A DNA stretch of 64,000 bases from Thalassospira sp. TSL5-1 (GCF_001907695.1 NZ_KV880638.1:124882-188881); one strand, 5' to 3'; positions 34,693 to 43,752 are shown, counted from the first letter of the stretch. The notes: generated by a model not told the origin, from the sequence alone. Program-made: numbers and translations.

Positions 34693-35376
34693 ATGATCAA
34701 TGATTTCATGAAATCCCTGGCCCAGTTTTCCGATCCCCGATTTCGCCGGGTACTCCTGATCGGGGTTGGCGGTGCGATTATCACCATTGTGGCCTTATGG
34801 GCAGCAATCGGCTTTGCCCTCAATTCGATTGATTTTTTCACCAATGGCGGCTGGCTGGAAACAGCTGTTGACTGGCTTTTGGGTGTTGGCCTGGCGGTTC
34901 TGGTTTTGCTGTTATTTCCGTCTGTCACGGTTTTGATCAGCAGCCTGCTGTTGGACCAGGTTGCCGAGGCGGTTGAGGAAAAACATTATCCGAATCTGCC
35001 GCAGCCCCGGCCACAGCCTATTGTCGAGGCGCTGGTCAGCGGTCTCAAATTTGCGCTGACGGCATTGTTGCTCAATATTCTGATTTTGCCGCTGCTCATT
35101 ACCGGCCCGTTTTATGTTATCGCCTTTTACGGCATGAACGGTTATTTGCTCTCGCGCGAGTATTTTGAACTGGTCGCCGCTCGCCGCTATGATATTCCCA
35201 CCATGACTGCCTTTCGCAAACGCCGTCAGATGAAATTATGGATTGCCGGAGTTGGCCTGACCTTCCTGATGACCATTCCGATTGTCAATCTGGTGGCACC
35301 CATCCTCGCAACGGCCTTCATGGTACATTACTGCATCCGTCTTGGCGCCTTCCAGCCCGGTGCTGCGGCCGCCTGA
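34693..35376 (+). CDS. EI24/CysZ-like membrane protein
   Basis: A 227-residue integral membrane protein. Four to six hydrophobic segments are visible, among them RVLLIGVGGAIITIVALWAAIGFAL (about residues 19-43), GVGLAVLVLLLFPSVTVLISSLLLDQVAEAVE (about 66-97), FALTALLLNILILPLLITGPFYVIAFYGMNGYLLSREYFELVAARR (about 120-165) and a last pair near the C-terminus. The G-Y-L-L-x-R-E-Y-F-E-x-V-A-x-R-R pattern is typical of the EI24 family, whose best known bacterial member CysZ imports sulfate. Without cys genes nearby the transport role is not certain. Alternative start at 34708. Confidence 0.8.
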   Translation: MINDFMKSLAQFSDPRFRRVLLIGVGGAIITIVALWAAIGFALNSIDFFTNGGWLETAVDWLLGVGLAVLVLLLFPSVTVLISSLLLDQVAEAVEEKHYPNLPQPRPQPIVEALVSGLKFALTALLLNILILPLLITGPFYVIAFYGMNGYLLSREYFELVAARRYDIPTMTAFRKRRQMKLWIAGVGLTFLMTIPIVNLVAPILATAFMVHYCIRLGAFQPGAAAA

Positions 35377-35464
35377 CAGCTGCACAACAGCCTTTAATAT
35401 ATAACACCCTCCATCATGGCGCTGCCTCTCGCCAGAAACTGCAAGACAAGGATTGGTCAATCCC

Positions 35465-36181
35465 ATGTTCGGTAAGAAAAAAGCCAACAAAACAGTCGAC
35501 AGCAGACCCGCTTCGTCGGATACATCTTTGAAACCGGAAGCGACCGGCGCAAAGAATGATACTTCGATTGCCCGGCCTGAGGTAACATCGGCATCATCAC
35601 CGGCAGAAAAACCGGAAAATACATCTGAAAAACGCAGCGAGCCGCGCCTGTTTACCCAGACGCGTACCAAGGATGAACCCGCAATGTCCAGCAAACCGCA
35701 TTCTACCAATTTCCGCCCGGAAATCCCGAAACGTCCGTTGGAAATTCCGACCCGCGGCAGTGCTAACCGTCCCAGCAATCCGGTTTCCAACAATGACGGC
35801 AAAAAGCTGACGGTCGGGCGCGACATCCGCCTGTCCGGTGAAATCGGCTCGTGCGATATTCTGGTGGTTGAAGGCCATGTCGAAGCCCAGATCAATGATT
35901 GCCAGCGCATTGAAATTTGCGATGGCGGCACCTTTGTCGGCACGGTCACGGTTGATGAAGCCGAAATCAGCGGAACCTTCCAGGGCGAATTGAATGCCCA
36001 CCGTGTTTCGATTACGGGAACCGCGGAAATCCAGGGTTCGATCAATTATGGCAGCCTGCAGGTTGCCAGTGGCGCACGCATCAAGGGCAGCCTTGATTAT
36101 GTTGAAGGCAACGATGACCCGGCACATCGCCAGGCACCGTCTGCCGCCATCACCATTCCACGTAAAAGTGACGATTCCTGA
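35465..36181 (+). CDS. Bactofilin (polymer-forming cytoskeletal protein)
   Basis: A 238-residue protein with a disordered, charged N-terminal part (about residues 1-120, beginning MFGKKKANKTVDSR) and a bactofilin beta-helix domain from about residue 118: VGRDIRLSGEIGSCDILVVEGHVEAQINDCQRIEICDGGTFVGTV, with the regular short repeats of this family. Bactofilins form nucleotide-independent filaments at the membrane for local wall synthesis or morphogenesis. The ATG at 35465 has AAGGA upstream. The next gene (lipoprotein) follows after 3 bp, so both form an operon with a probable envelope role. N-terminal MFGKKK resembles the membrane-targeting ends of other bactofilins. Confidence 0.9.
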   Translation: MFGKKKANKTVDSRPASSDTSLKPEATGAKNDTSIARPEVTSASSPAEKPENTSEKRSEPRLFTQTRTKDEPAMSSKPHSTNFRPEIPKRPLEIPTRGSANRPSNPVSNNDGKKLTVGRDIRLSGEIGSCDILVVEGHVEAQINDCQRIEICDGGTFVGTVTVDEAEISGTFQGELNAHRVSITGTAEIQGSINYGSLQVASGARIKGSLDYVEGNDDPAHRQAPSAAITIPRKSDDS

Positions 36182-36184
36182 TCC

Positions 36185-36796
36185 GTGGTTGCGCCAGTTC
36201 TTGTAAAAATCCTGCCTGACATTTCCGGGAAGCTGCCTGTCAGTTCCCGGAAAAGGTTTTGTGCCGTTTTGTCTGTTCTTGGTCTGTCCGTTTTGCTGGC
36301 GGCCTGTGCCGGCAATGCCGTTGCGCCCGGAGCAACCAACAACACTTATGGCAATAAAACCCTGAACGGAGCATCCTATAGTGATGCAATGACACCGGAT
36401 CATCAGGGGCCTGCCAAAGATGTCACGGTAGAAAAAGCCAATAACCAGGCTGCTGCGCTGGCATCGCGCAAGCCACCGATTAAACCGGCCAGGCCGAAAA
36501 AAACCGCCGCCATTCCCTTCGTCCAGATCAAGGCCGCTTCGCTTGCCAATCTTGATGGCAAAAAGGTCGAGGCCAAACTGGGCAAACCGGAAATGCAGCG
36601 TGGTGAAGGGGCGGCACGCGTGTGGCAATATCGCTCTGACCGGTGCGCACTGGATGTTTTCTTTTATCCGCAAGGCAACAGCAAAAAGCCGGTTCTGGTG
36701 CATATGCTGGCCCGGTTGCGCAATGGCGACGGCAAAATTGACCTGCAGGAATGCCTCGATGAGATCGTAAAATCCCGGGGACCGCACCAAGGGTGA
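36185..36796 (+). CDS. Putative lipoprotein downstream of bactofilin
   Basis: A 203-residue protein with a lipobox: a long n-region (residues 1-27), hydrophobic core CAVLSVLGLSVLLAAC and LAAC lipid-attachment cysteine at about residue 38. After a Pro/Lys/Ala-rich linker comes a compact C-terminal domain with LDGKKVEAKLGKPEMQRGEGAARVWQYRSDRCALDVFFYP and a second cysteine (about 183). Its start is GTG, three bases after the bactofilin stop, hence coupled. The domain looks like the SmpA/BamE-like fold (inference from the L-G-x-P and W-Y-R-x-x-x-C-x-L-D-x-F pattern), not certain. Probably outer-membrane bound. Confidence 0.65.
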   Translation: MVAPVLVKILPDISGKLPVSSRKRFCAVLSVLGLSVLLAACAGNAVAPGATNNTYGNKTLNGASYSDAMTPDHQGPAKDVTVEKANNQAAALASRKPPIKPARPKKTAAIPFVQIKAASLANLDGKKVEAKLGKPEMQRGEGAARVWQYRSDRCALDVFFYPQGNSKKPVLVHMLARLRNGDGKIDLQECLDEIVKSRGPHQG

Positions 36797-37032
36797 AATT
36801 TGGGCCGGAAAATACATCCGCCAATCGTGAAAAAGCTGTGATTCCTTGGTCGAATCTTTACCTTTCACCGCCACATTGGTCGGTAATGATTTAACCGGTT
36901 TATAATGTGATAAAAATGGCCCCGGCAAAACCGCCCCAGTGGCGCGGATTTCCATTTTAATCGCAATGTACGCCTGTTGGCCTTATGCCAACACCAAGAT
37001 CCTGATAACCACAGATTAGTTACGCGGATACA

Positions 37033-37584
37033 ATGGAAAAAGCAGTACATCGTCTCGTCAAAAGCACCGTTATTGGCGCCATCGCCATGATGGTCTCCGT
37101 GACCAGCAGCAGTTCGGCCTTTGCGCAGAATTCCCCGGAATTGATCGACGTTTACAACAAGTGGGAAGCCTATACCTATACGGAAAAGGGCAAAAAAGTC
37201 TGTTACATGGGCAGCCAGCCAACATCGGCCAAAGGCGACTATACCAAGCGTGGCAAGATTTATGTGATGGTCACGCATCGCCCCGCCCTGAAACTGTTTA
37301 ACGAAGTCAGTTTCATCACCGGCTATACCTATAAGAAAAACAGCGAAGTCGATGTGCGCGTCGATTCGAATCGTTTTAAACTGTTTACCTATGATGATTC
37401 AGCCTGGGCTGTTAACAGCGAAGAAGACCGCAAACTGGTCAAGGCCATGAAAGCCGGCATGAAAATGACCGTGGTGGGCTATTCATCGCGTGATACCAAA
37501 ACAACCGATACTTATTCTCTTTCCGGTTTCACCGATGCCTATAACGCCATTTCAAAGGCTTGTAACGCAAAGTCCGTGGATTAA
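37033..37584 (+). CDS. Invasion-associated locus B (IalB)-like secreted protein
   Basis: A 183-residue protein with a signal peptide (MEKAVHRLVKSTVIGAIAMMVSVTSSSSAFA, residues 1-31). The mature part YNKWEAYTYTEKGKKVCYMGSQPTSAKGDYTKRGKIYVMVTHRP (about 41-84), with an IalB-like central strand region, and DTYSLSGFTDAYNAISKAC at the end suit the IalB family, periplasmic proteins of alphaproteobacteria originally found in Bartonella. Two cysteines (about 57 and 179) could form a disulfide. Function in free-living bacteria is unknown. A terminator follows. Confidence 0.85.
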   Translation: MEKAVHRLVKSTVIGAIAMMVSVTSSSSAFAQNSPELIDVYNKWEAYTYTEKGKKVCYMGSQPTSAKGDYTKRGKIYVMVTHRPALKLFNEVSFITGYTYKKNSEVDVRVDSNRFKLFTYDDSAWAVNSEEDRKLVKAMKAGMKMTVVGYSSRDTKTTDTYSLSGFTDAYNAISKACNAKSVD

Positions 37585-37698
37585 AACCGGATATGGCTTG
37601 CGACCTGCCAGGTCATTAATGATGGCAAAGGCCCGAAACGGGCTGGCCCTGTTTGAGCCTGATGGCTGCAATGTGAAATTTATCGTTTATAAATGATC

Positions 37699-37731
37699 GT
37701 CGCTCCGCTATATGCGGGGCGACTGTTTTTT
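37699..37731 (+). terminator. Terminator after the IalB-like gene
   Basis: GTCGCTCCGC (37699-37708) and GCGGGGCGAC (37714-37723), 10 bp with one G-T pair, followed by TGTTTTTT. The rest of the 350-bp gap up to rlmN (37585-37937) has no other element that I recognise. Confidence 0.85.
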
Positions 37732-37937
37732 GGAATTGGCATTGATCATGTGAATTGCGTGTCTTTGATCCGTTCATAACATTAAATTTTCCGCCGAATT
37801 TGCGATGGCATTTGCATTGGCAACGGCCATGCCCATATGAGGCAGCACGCAAATATGTTATGTGTGGCCTCCTTGGCGACCCGCAAAACCAGGCCAAAGC
37901 ACCACAGCACCCCTTGCAAGACAAGAGAGAGACCGGA

Positions 37938-39191
37938 ATGACCGACAGCGATGTCTTACACACCGCCAATAGCGATATGGCCCCGTCGCATCAGAATTCT
38001 GATGCGTCAAAGCCCGGTCTGGCCGATTTTGTTGCCCGTGCCAAAGGCGGATTAACCGCCGATGGCCGCAAGGACCTGATTGGCATGACCCGCGAGGAAC
38101 TGACAGAAGTTCTTTCCGGGATGGGTGAAAGCAAGTTTCGCGTCAAACAGCTTTGGAACTGGATGTATAACCGCGGTGTCACCAGCATTGATGGCATGAC
38201 CAATATTTCGGTCAAACTGCGCGAACGCTTAAGCCAGGATTATGTCATCGGTCGCCCCGTCCTGACGGCTGACCAATTGAGCGAGGATGGCACCCATAAA
38301 TGGCTGATGCGTTTTGGTGATGGTAATGAAGCCGAAGCCGTTTACATCCCGGATCGCCATGAAGAACGCGGTGCGGTATGTGTGTCCTCCCAGGTGGGCT
38401 GCACGCTGACCTGCAAGTTCTGCCATACCGGCACCCAGCTTCTGGTGCGCAACCTGACACCGGGCGAAATCATCAGCCAGTTCATGGTGGCGCGCGACAG
38501 CTATGGCGAATGGCCGACCCCGGCCAATGGTGTGCGCCGCCTGTCCAACATCGTCATGATGGGCATGGGCGAGCCGCTGTTTAACTATGAAAATGTCCGC
38601 GATGCCCTGCGCATTGCCATGGATGGCGAAGGCATTTCGATTTCGCGCCGCCGGATTACCCTGTCAACCTCTGGCGTGGTCCCCGAAATTGTCCGGGCGG
38701 GCGAGGATCTGGGTGTTGGTCTGGCAATTTCGCTGCATGCGCCGGAAGATGATCTGCGCAATGAAATCATGCCGATCAACAAGAAATACCCGCTGAAAGA
38801 ACTGATGGATGCCTGCCGCCATTATCCCGGCATGTCCAATTCGCGCCCCATCACGATGGAATATGTGATGCTGAAAGGTGTCAATGACCAGCCCGAACAT
38901 GCGCGGGCACTGGCAAAACTGGTGAAGGGTGTTCACTGCAAATTCAACCTGATTCCGTTCAATAAATGGCCGGGATCGGATTATGAATGCACGCCAACAT
39001 CGGGCATCAAGAAATTTGCCAATACGCTCAATGAATATGGCTATGAAGCACCAATCCGCTGGCCCCGTGGCCGGGATATTCTGGCAGCCTGTGGTCAGTT
39101 AAAATCGGAAAGCCAGCGCCAGCGTAAATCACGCGTTTGCAAAGGCGAAACTGCAGCCACCACCAACAGCGACACGGTTGCTGCACAGTAA
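37938..39191 (+). CDS. rlmN: 23S rRNA (adenine-2503-C2)-methyltransferase / tRNA (adenine-37-C2)-methyltransferase
   Basis: A 417-residue radical-SAM enzyme methylating C2 of A2503 in 23S rRNA and A37 of some tRNAs. The cluster motif [11 protein letters not shown] (C-x3-C-x2-C, residues about 153-163), preceded by the Q-V-G-C region, GMGEPLFN (about 210-217), the ISLHAPED segment and the second catalytic cysteine near the C-terminus (DILAACGQL, about 385) are all present. The frame extends upstream to 37755, but the ATG at 37938 gives the usual start. About 50 N-terminal residues are a variable low-complexity part. Ends at a strong terminator. Confidence 0.95.
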   Translation: MTDSDVLHTANSDMAPSHQNSDASKPGLADFVARAKGGLTADGRKDLIGMTREELTEVLSGMGESKFRVKQLWNWMYNRGVTSIDGMTNISVKLRERLSQDYVIGRPVLTADQLSEDGTHKWLMRFGDGNEAEAVYIPDRHEERGAVCVSSQVGCTLTCKFCHTGTQLLVRNLTPGEIISQFMVARDSYGEWPTPANGVRRLSNIVMMGMGEPLFNYENVRDALRIAMDGEGISISRRRITLSTSGVVPEIVRAGEDLGVGLAISLHAPEDDLRNEIMPINKKYPLKELMDACRHYPGMSNSRPITMEYVMLKGVNDQPEHARALAKLVKGVHCKFNLIPFNKWPGSDYECTPTSGIKKFANTLNEYGYEAPIRWPRGRDILAACGQLKSESQRQRKSRVCKGETAATTNSDTVAAQ

Positions 39192-39222
39192 GCGGTACGG
39201 ATAGATCAAATATCGAGATACA

Positions 39223-39258
39223 AAAACCGGACAGGATCGATTTCCTGTCCGGTTTTTT
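39223..39258 (+). terminator. rlmN terminator
   Basis: A 14-bp perfect stem (AAAACCGGACAGGA, 39223-39236, with its complement 39243-39256) followed by eight or more Ts. Strong intrinsic terminator. Confidence 0.92.
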
Positions 39259-39289
39259 TTGAGCAACGACAATTTAAAGACAAAACGCT

Positions 39290-39673
39290 TTAACCCCAGC
39301 TTGCCTGCAATTTTCGGGGCCGTTCTGCTCCGGTGGGTTCAGCTGATTCAGCAGGGCCCGCCGGGTCAACTTCCATATTCATCACCAAAATACCGCCAAG
39401 CCCGCCTTCGGCCAATTTGACCAAGCGATTGCCGGTATTGTTCTGATCAAGACTGGAAAGGTAGTCATTTTTAGCGGCAATATCGATAAAATCGATGGTA
39501 AAGGCATGGGTGAACCCTTGATGCAAGCCGTCTTTTTCCAAATTTCGCCCCCCTGAAAACGCCACCATCCCGGGCGTTTTCAGGGCAATTTCTTTAAGTA
39601 ATGCAAAAACATTATCCCTTTCGGCCAGATCGGCATGATAGGGCACCTGCACCAAAACAATATGACGGATCAT
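39290..39673 (-). CDS. Dabb-family (dimeric alpha-beta barrel) protein
   Basis: A 127-residue protein starting MIRHIVLVQVPYHADLAERDNVFALLKEIALKTPGMVAFSGGRN, with DGLHQGFTHAFTIDFIDIAAKNDYLSSLDQ, the usual pattern of the stress-responsive A/B barrel (Dabb) family; dimers form a ferredoxin-like barrel. The C-terminal 25 residues are Pro/Ala/Glu-rich and probably flexible. Roles are diverse and unknown here. It lies 51 bp downstream of mltA on the same strand. Confidence 0.85.
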   Translation of the reverse strand: MIRHIVLVQVPYHADLAERDNVFALLKEIALKTPGMVAFSGGRNLEKDGLHQGFTHAFTIDFIDIAAKNDYLSSLDQNNTGNRLVKLAEGGLGGILVMNMEVDPAGPAESAEPTGAERPRKLQASWG

Positions 39674-39724
39674 GTCTAAAGGTCCGTACCTGGTAACGGG
39701 AAAAGCACCTGATAGAATTTTACG

Positions 39725-40999
39725 TCAACTGTTATCCTGCCGGTTTACCGCCGGGTCATCAATCGAAATACCACGCGGTAACAAAAGATACGTTTGACCC
39801 TGCCGGTTCATATGCCCCGCATGCAAAGCCGCCTTTTCACCCGGACCAAAAAAGATATCACCCCGCACCGGCCCGCGAATGGCCCCACCGGTATCCTGGG
39901 CAATCATCAGTTGGTGAAAATTACGATCCGCATTCATTGCATCACGGGTTTCAAGCCAGATCGGCACACCCATGGCATGAAAACGCCGGTCAACCGCCAG
40001 CGACCGTTCAGTTTCAAGCGGCACCCCCTGTGCCCCGATCGGCCCGGCATCGGGATCGCCGGGTAATTGCCGGAAAAAAACATAGGATGCGTTCATATTC
40101 ATCACGTCATCGGCCTGATCAGGATTGTCATGCAGCCATTGACGAATGGTTTGAAGCGATACGGTTTTGGGTGTCAGTGCCCCACGTTTGATCAGCTCGC
40201 GCCCAATGGCAAAATAGGCCTGGCCGTTGGTAGCTGCATACCCCACCTTTAAAATACTGCCATCATCCAACACCACCCGACCGGAACCCTGAATTTGCAG
40301 GAAAAACGCGTCCACCGCATCATCAACCCAGACAAGTTCCAGATCGCGGTCTGCCAGGGCACCCGCCTCGATCTCGCTTCGGTTAAAATAGGGAACCACC
40401 TTCTTCCCCGTTAACCGGCCAACTGCCTTTTGCCCTTTCAACTCCTCGCGAAAATCCCCCAGATCAATATCGATCATGTCGTCGGGCTTGAGATAAAGCG
40501 GGGTTTGATAGGCATCATGCCGGGTCAGACTACCCTGAAGTTCCGGTTCGTAATAGCCGGTAAAAAGCCCGACAGGGTCGTTATTATTCCCGGCACGATA
40601 CGGCGTAAAATAGGTTTGAAAATAGGTTCTAAGGTCTTCGCTGCGAATGGTACCGGCATCAATTTCCAGGGCGGTTTCGCAAGTCGGACGCCAGTCTGCC
40701 ACCGTGCCCATACGCGGGTCAGGGCCGATATTCTTGTCATCAGCACGCCTTAACATGCGCTCACAGGAGCGTTGGAACGCAACCAGGGCAGGCTGCATGT
40801 TATCGCTTTGCCAGCCATCCAGGTCGGTAAAACGGGCAGGGGACAGGGTTAAGTGATCCGGCTTTTCAGACGGGGTAATATATTGGGAAATTTGCGGCCA
40901 AAAAAACCAAGCTGCACCGCCCGCCGCCAGAAGGACGATAAAGCCGACAAAAATGCCACTCAGCAGGGAAGAAGATTTGTGGGTCAAAAAAGCCGCCAT
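39725..40999 (-). CDS. mltA: Membrane-bound lytic murein transglycosylase A
   Basis: A 424-residue lytic transglycosylase. A transmembrane anchor follows the N-terminus (SLLSGIFVGFIVLLAAGGAAWFFW, residues about 10-33) instead of a lipobox; then the MltA specificity domain (GLFTGYYEPELQGS, about 142-155; VDAFFLQIQGSGRV, about 229-242) and the C-terminal 3D domain with IAQDTGGAIRGPVRGDIFFG (about 370-389), which contains the catalytic aspartate. Cleaves the peptidoglycan glycan strand to 1,6-anhydro ends. It follows the Tim44-domain gene on the same strand (180-bp gap with a terminator), a widely conserved alphaproteobacterial order. Confidence 0.92.
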   Translation of the reverse strand: MAAFLTHKSSSLLSGIFVGFIVLLAAGGAAWFFWPQISQYITPSEKPDHLTLSPARFTDLDGWQSDNMQPALVAFQRSCERMLRRADDKNIGPDPRMGTVADWRPTCETALEIDAGTIRSEDLRTYFQTYFTPYRAGNNNDPVGLFTGYYEPELQGSLTRHDAYQTPLYLKPDDMIDIDLGDFREELKGQKAVGRLTGKKVVPYFNRSEIEAGALADRDLELVWVDDAVDAFFLQIQGSGRVVLDDGSILKVGYAATNGQAYFAIGRELIKRGALTPKTVSLQTIRQWLHDNPDQADDVMNMNASYVFFRQLPGDPDAGPIGAQGVPLETERSLAVDRRFHAMGVPIWLETRDAMNADRNFHQLMIAQDTGGAIRGPVRGDIFFGPGEKAALHAGHMNRQGQTYLLLPRGISIDDPAVNRQDNS

Positions 41000-41109
41000 C
41001 TAACAGACCGGAACCAAAAAACCATACCGGCACAGTGTCGCCAGAAACGGTTAAAAAACCAAAACCAGATGCAATAAATTTCAGCAAAACCCGGCCGATT
41101 ACGCACAAA

Positions 41110-41142
41110 AAAGGCGGATCTGCACATAACAGACCCACCTTT
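41110..41142 (-). terminator. Terminator after the Tim44-domain gene
   Basis: AAAGGCGGATCTG (41110-41122) pairs with CAGACCCACCTTT (41130-41142) with two mismatches; on the minus strand it is followed by a six-T run. Confidence 0.6.
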
Positions 41143-41179
41143 CAATCAAGATCAAACCCTGAAAATTTGAAACCCGCGA

Positions 41180-41890
41180 TCAGCCTTCGTTATCAGGAGT
41201 TTCGGTCGCAACAAGCAGCCAGTTCGGATCGGAACTTTCCAGATTGCGTGCAAAGGTCCAAAGATCTTCCGCCTCGATAACCTCGTTTGGATCACCGGAA
41301 ATAATATCCCCGGCCTGATTGCGCACAATCGAGACTTCTTCGGAGACGAATTTCACCGTGATATAAGCGGTTCGCCCTTCGATATTCGCATCATCAATAA
41401 CGGCTGATTTAATGCCGACCAGGGTTGTTTCTTCATGCTCGTTACTGGTGGCGCGGGCATCAATCGCGCTGGAAAAATTCTTGTAAACCTCGGGCGAAAG
41501 CAGGGAATTGAGCGTATCCTTATCCCCTTTGGCAAAGCTTTCGACAATCATTTCAAAAGCCATGCGCGCGCCATTGAGGAATTCCTGCTGGCTAAAGGAA
41601 CCATCCGCAAGCTGGATTTGTGTTAAGGCCGGATTGGATACCGAATTATCAGCCGCATTACCCTTATGCGAATCAGGCAAACGGTAAACATTGTCGCTGC
41701 CTTGTGCGCCAGAATTATCACGCGGCGACACGCCGTTTGCATCATCCCGGGTGCGACGCCCGTAAATATCGGTTGGACCCTGCTTCTCATTGCCGGTTTT
41801 GCGGCCCAGCACACTGCGCAGGCGCAAAATCAAAAAGACAGCAATCAGGGCAAATAGAATAATATCAAAATATTGCAATTCCGGACTCAT
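41180..41890 (-). CDS. Tim44/TimA-domain membrane-anchored protein
   Basis: A 236-residue protein with an N-terminal membrane helix (FDIILFALIAVFLILRLRSVLG, residues about 7-28), a charged linker and a C-terminal Tim44-like domain: FLNGARMAFEMIVESFAKGDKDTLNSLLSPEVYKNFSSAI (about 114-153) and EDLWTFARNLESSDPNWLLVATETP at the end. In mitochondria Tim44 tethers Hsp70 to the import channel; the bacterial protein (TimA) is a membrane protein of unclear role. The ATG at 41890 is chosen over the longer frame to 41983. Next on the strand is mltA. Confidence 0.9.
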   Translation of the reverse strand: MSPELQYFDIILFALIAVFLILRLRSVLGRKTGNEKQGPTDIYGRRTRDDANGVSPRDNSGAQGSDNVYRLPDSHKGNAADNSVSNPALTQIQLADGSFSQQEFLNGARMAFEMIVESFAKGDKDTLNSLLSPEVYKNFSSAIDARATSNEHEETTLVGIKSAVIDDANIEGRTAYITVKFVSEEVSIVRNQAGDIISGDPNEVIEAEDLWTFARNLESSDPNWLLVATETPDNEG

Positions 41891-42173
41891 GCTTTTGGGG
41901 TGTCGACGGACGGCAACCGCCATCATACAGCCTGTGTAGGTGAAATGGTATGGCCTTATCTGAATGCAAGGGCAACTATCCAACCAGGAAAAATGTGATC
42001 AACTTCACCAGAACATCGATAAACGTGTTAAAACAAGATCAGATTGCTGGCGCGATGCCGCATTTTTGTCCAGTTATGTCGGTATCGCAATAGCTTGACA
42101 GCATTTGATACAAAATGTTGCGTTAAAGACAATTCTGTTTGTTTACAAATAGCCAGCGCCAGACGGAGCAATT

Positions 42174-42758
42174 ATGGGCTTTATTCTTTTTGGCATTTTT
42201 GTCGTCGTACCGATTATTGAAATCGCTGTTTTTATTCAGGCCGGCGAGTTGATCGGTTTATGGCCGACCATTGCAATTGTCATCTTAACCGCCATTCTTG
42301 GCACATCCCTGATGCGGGTTCAGGGCCTGCAAACCCTGGCCCGCGCCCAACAGGAGTTGGACCGTGGCGAAATGCCGATAGGTCCACTTTTTGATGGTGT
42401 CTGCATTCTGATTGCCGGGATACTGCTGTTAACGCCAGGCTTTGTCACCGATACAATTGGTTTTCTGCTGCTTATTCCGCCCCTGCGCCGTGCCATTGGC
42501 GCCGGTGTTATTCTGAAATTGATGAAATCGGGTAAAATGCGCATGTCATTTGGCGCAAATGCACGTCAGGGCAGGCGTCAACCAGGTGGTAATCCGTTTG
42601 GGTCTGGCGGCCCGTCTTCATCTGGTGGACAACATCGCAGTGGAAGCGGTCCGATCATTGATGGCGATTACGAAGATCTTGATCAGCGCAATGGCAATTC
42701 TAATGAAAAGTCATCTGAGCCGGATGATCAAAATCGCAACCTGCCGCCCCGTGATTAA
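42174..42758 (+). CDS. fxsA: FxsA family membrane protein
   Basis: A 194-residue protein with three to four transmembrane segments: FILFGIFVVVPIIEIAVFIQAGELIGLWPTIAIVILTAILGTSLMR (residues about 2-47) and FDGVCILIAGILLLTPGFVTDTIGFLLLIPPLRRAI (about 72-107). The GTxLMRxQG and L-L-x-P-G-F-x-T-D patterns are diagnostic of FxsA, which affects phage T7 exclusion by F plasmid in E. coli. The C-terminal 70 residues are polar and low in complexity (Gly/Ser/Asp rich). Divergent from the Tim44 gene, followed by secB. Confidence 0.9.
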   Translation: MGFILFGIFVVVPIIEIAVFIQAGELIGLWPTIAIVILTAILGTSLMRVQGLQTLARAQQELDRGEMPIGPLFDGVCILIAGILLLTPGFVTDTIGFLLLIPPLRRAIGAGVILKLMKSGKMRMSFGANARQGRRQPGGNPFGSGGPSSSGGQHRSGSGPIIDGDYEDLDQRNGNSNEKSSEPDDQNRNLPPRD

Positions 42759-42831
42759 TACCATCTGGATTACTGGATACCGGTCCGATAGCCAATATCG
42801 GACATGCAAAATCCAGCATATCCAGCATACA

Positions 42832-42859
42832 AGGTCGGGTCACAAACCCGGCCTTTTTT
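42832..42859 (+). terminator. fxsA terminator
   Basis: AGGTCGGGT (42832-42840), 5-nt loop, ACCCGGCCT (42846-42854) with one G-T pair and then TTTTT. Intrinsic terminator. Confidence 0.85.
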
Positions 42860-43013
42860 ATGTAATCATCAGGTTTAAAAACCATCCCTTTAACCCGGCA
42901 TGATCATCACAACAGGCAAAAACAGCTTTGCCCGCGCCTTGATCTTGCCCGTCTGTTCCAGACATGCTAGGCCATCAGGCGTTATTTCGTAAGGCCCTTG
43001 CGGGCATCGAACC

Positions 43014-43124
43014 TTTGGTGTCAGAAAAAAGCCGGTTTCGCGACAGGTTCAGAAAGAAAAGGTGAGAAAAGGTCACATGCCAGCATCTCGCCTGACCAGA
43101 AGGAGGCGGCTTTTTTCTGACCAA
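43014..43124. repeat. Long inverted repeat upstream of secB
   Basis: TCAGAAAAAAGCCG (43021-43034) and its exact reverse complement CGGCTTTTTTCTGA (43107-43120) stand 72 nt apart; outward the pairing continues as TTGG/CCAA with a 2-nt bulge. Inside, GGTTCAG and CTGACC could pair weakly. The element ends 29 nt before the secB start. It could be a structured leader, a small RNA or a tiny mobile-element-like repeat. Apart from this and the fxsA terminator, the 394-bp gap 42759-43152 shows nothing recognisable. Confidence 0.6.
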
Positions 43125-43152
43125 TTCCAGGATTTGAGGGAGTTATCTTTTA

Positions 43153-43650
43153 ATGGCTGAAAATACCACCGGTGCAGAAGGCACGGACGCAGCAGCACAA
43201 CAGCAGGCTGGCAATCCGATTACCATTCATGCCCAGTATATCAAGGATTTGTCATTTGAAAATCCGAATGCGCCGGAAAGCGTTGCCCTGCAACAGCAGC
43301 CCAAAATCAACATTGATGTTGATGTGCAGGCCCGGACAACCGAAGACCAGCGCCTGCATGAAGTTGTTCTGAAAATTGATGTTCAGGCAGAAGTGGCCGA
43401 AAAAGTTGCCTTCATTGCCGAACTGCAATATGGCGCTGTTGTCACCCTGAATGTGCCCGAGGAACACCGCCTGCCGGTTCTTCTGATCGAAGTTCCGCGT
43501 TTGCTGTTCCCCTATGCGCGTAAAATCATCGCCGATCTGACAGCCGATGGCGGTTTCCCGCCGCTAATGATGCACCCGATCGATTTTACCGACCTGTTTC
43601 GTAAAAAATACGCGCAAGCCGCTGAAAGCACCCCAGCCGGTAACGCCTGA
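43153..43650 (+). CDS. secB: Protein-export chaperone SecB
   Basis: A 165-residue tetrameric chaperone keeping presecretory proteins unfolded for SecA. Core segments: IHAQYIKDLSFENPNAPESV (residues about 24-43), LKIDVQAEVAEKVAFIAELQYGAVVTLNVPEEHRLPVLLIEVPRLLFPYARKIIADLTADGGFPPLMMHPIDFTDLF (about 76-152), all typical. SD GAGGGAG is 11 nt before the ATG. Lies in the conserved alphaproteobacterial block with fxsA, Tim44 gene and mltA near the origin. Confidence 0.97.
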   Translation: MAENTTGAEGTDAAAQQQAGNPITIHAQYIKDLSFENPNAPESVALQQQPKINIDVDVQARTTEDQRLHEVVLKIDVQAEVAEKVAFIAELQYGAVVTLNVPEEHRLPVLLIEVPRLLFPYARKIIADLTADGGFPPLMMHPIDFTDLFRKKYAQAAESTPAGNA

Positions 43651-43687
43651 TTTATCGAATTAGATATTTATAAAATATCTTAAAATG

Positions 43688-43718
43688 AAAAACCCCGCTT
43701 TTCACGGCGGGGTTTTTT
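43688..43718. terminator. Bidirectional terminator between secB and hemJ
   Basis: A perfect 11-bp stem, AAAAACCCCGC (43688-43698) and GCGGGGTTTTT (43707-43717), with A-run before and T-run after, between two convergent genes. Confidence 0.9.
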
Positions 43719-43752
43719 GTATCTTGGTTGTTCCAATATTCTAAAATAAAAA

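Noticed and set aside
35597..36955. A 452-residue minus-strand frame across the bactofilin and lipoprotein genes
   Set aside because: The + strand has two well-formed genes with SD, bactofilin repeats and a lipobox; the minus frame has no family features.
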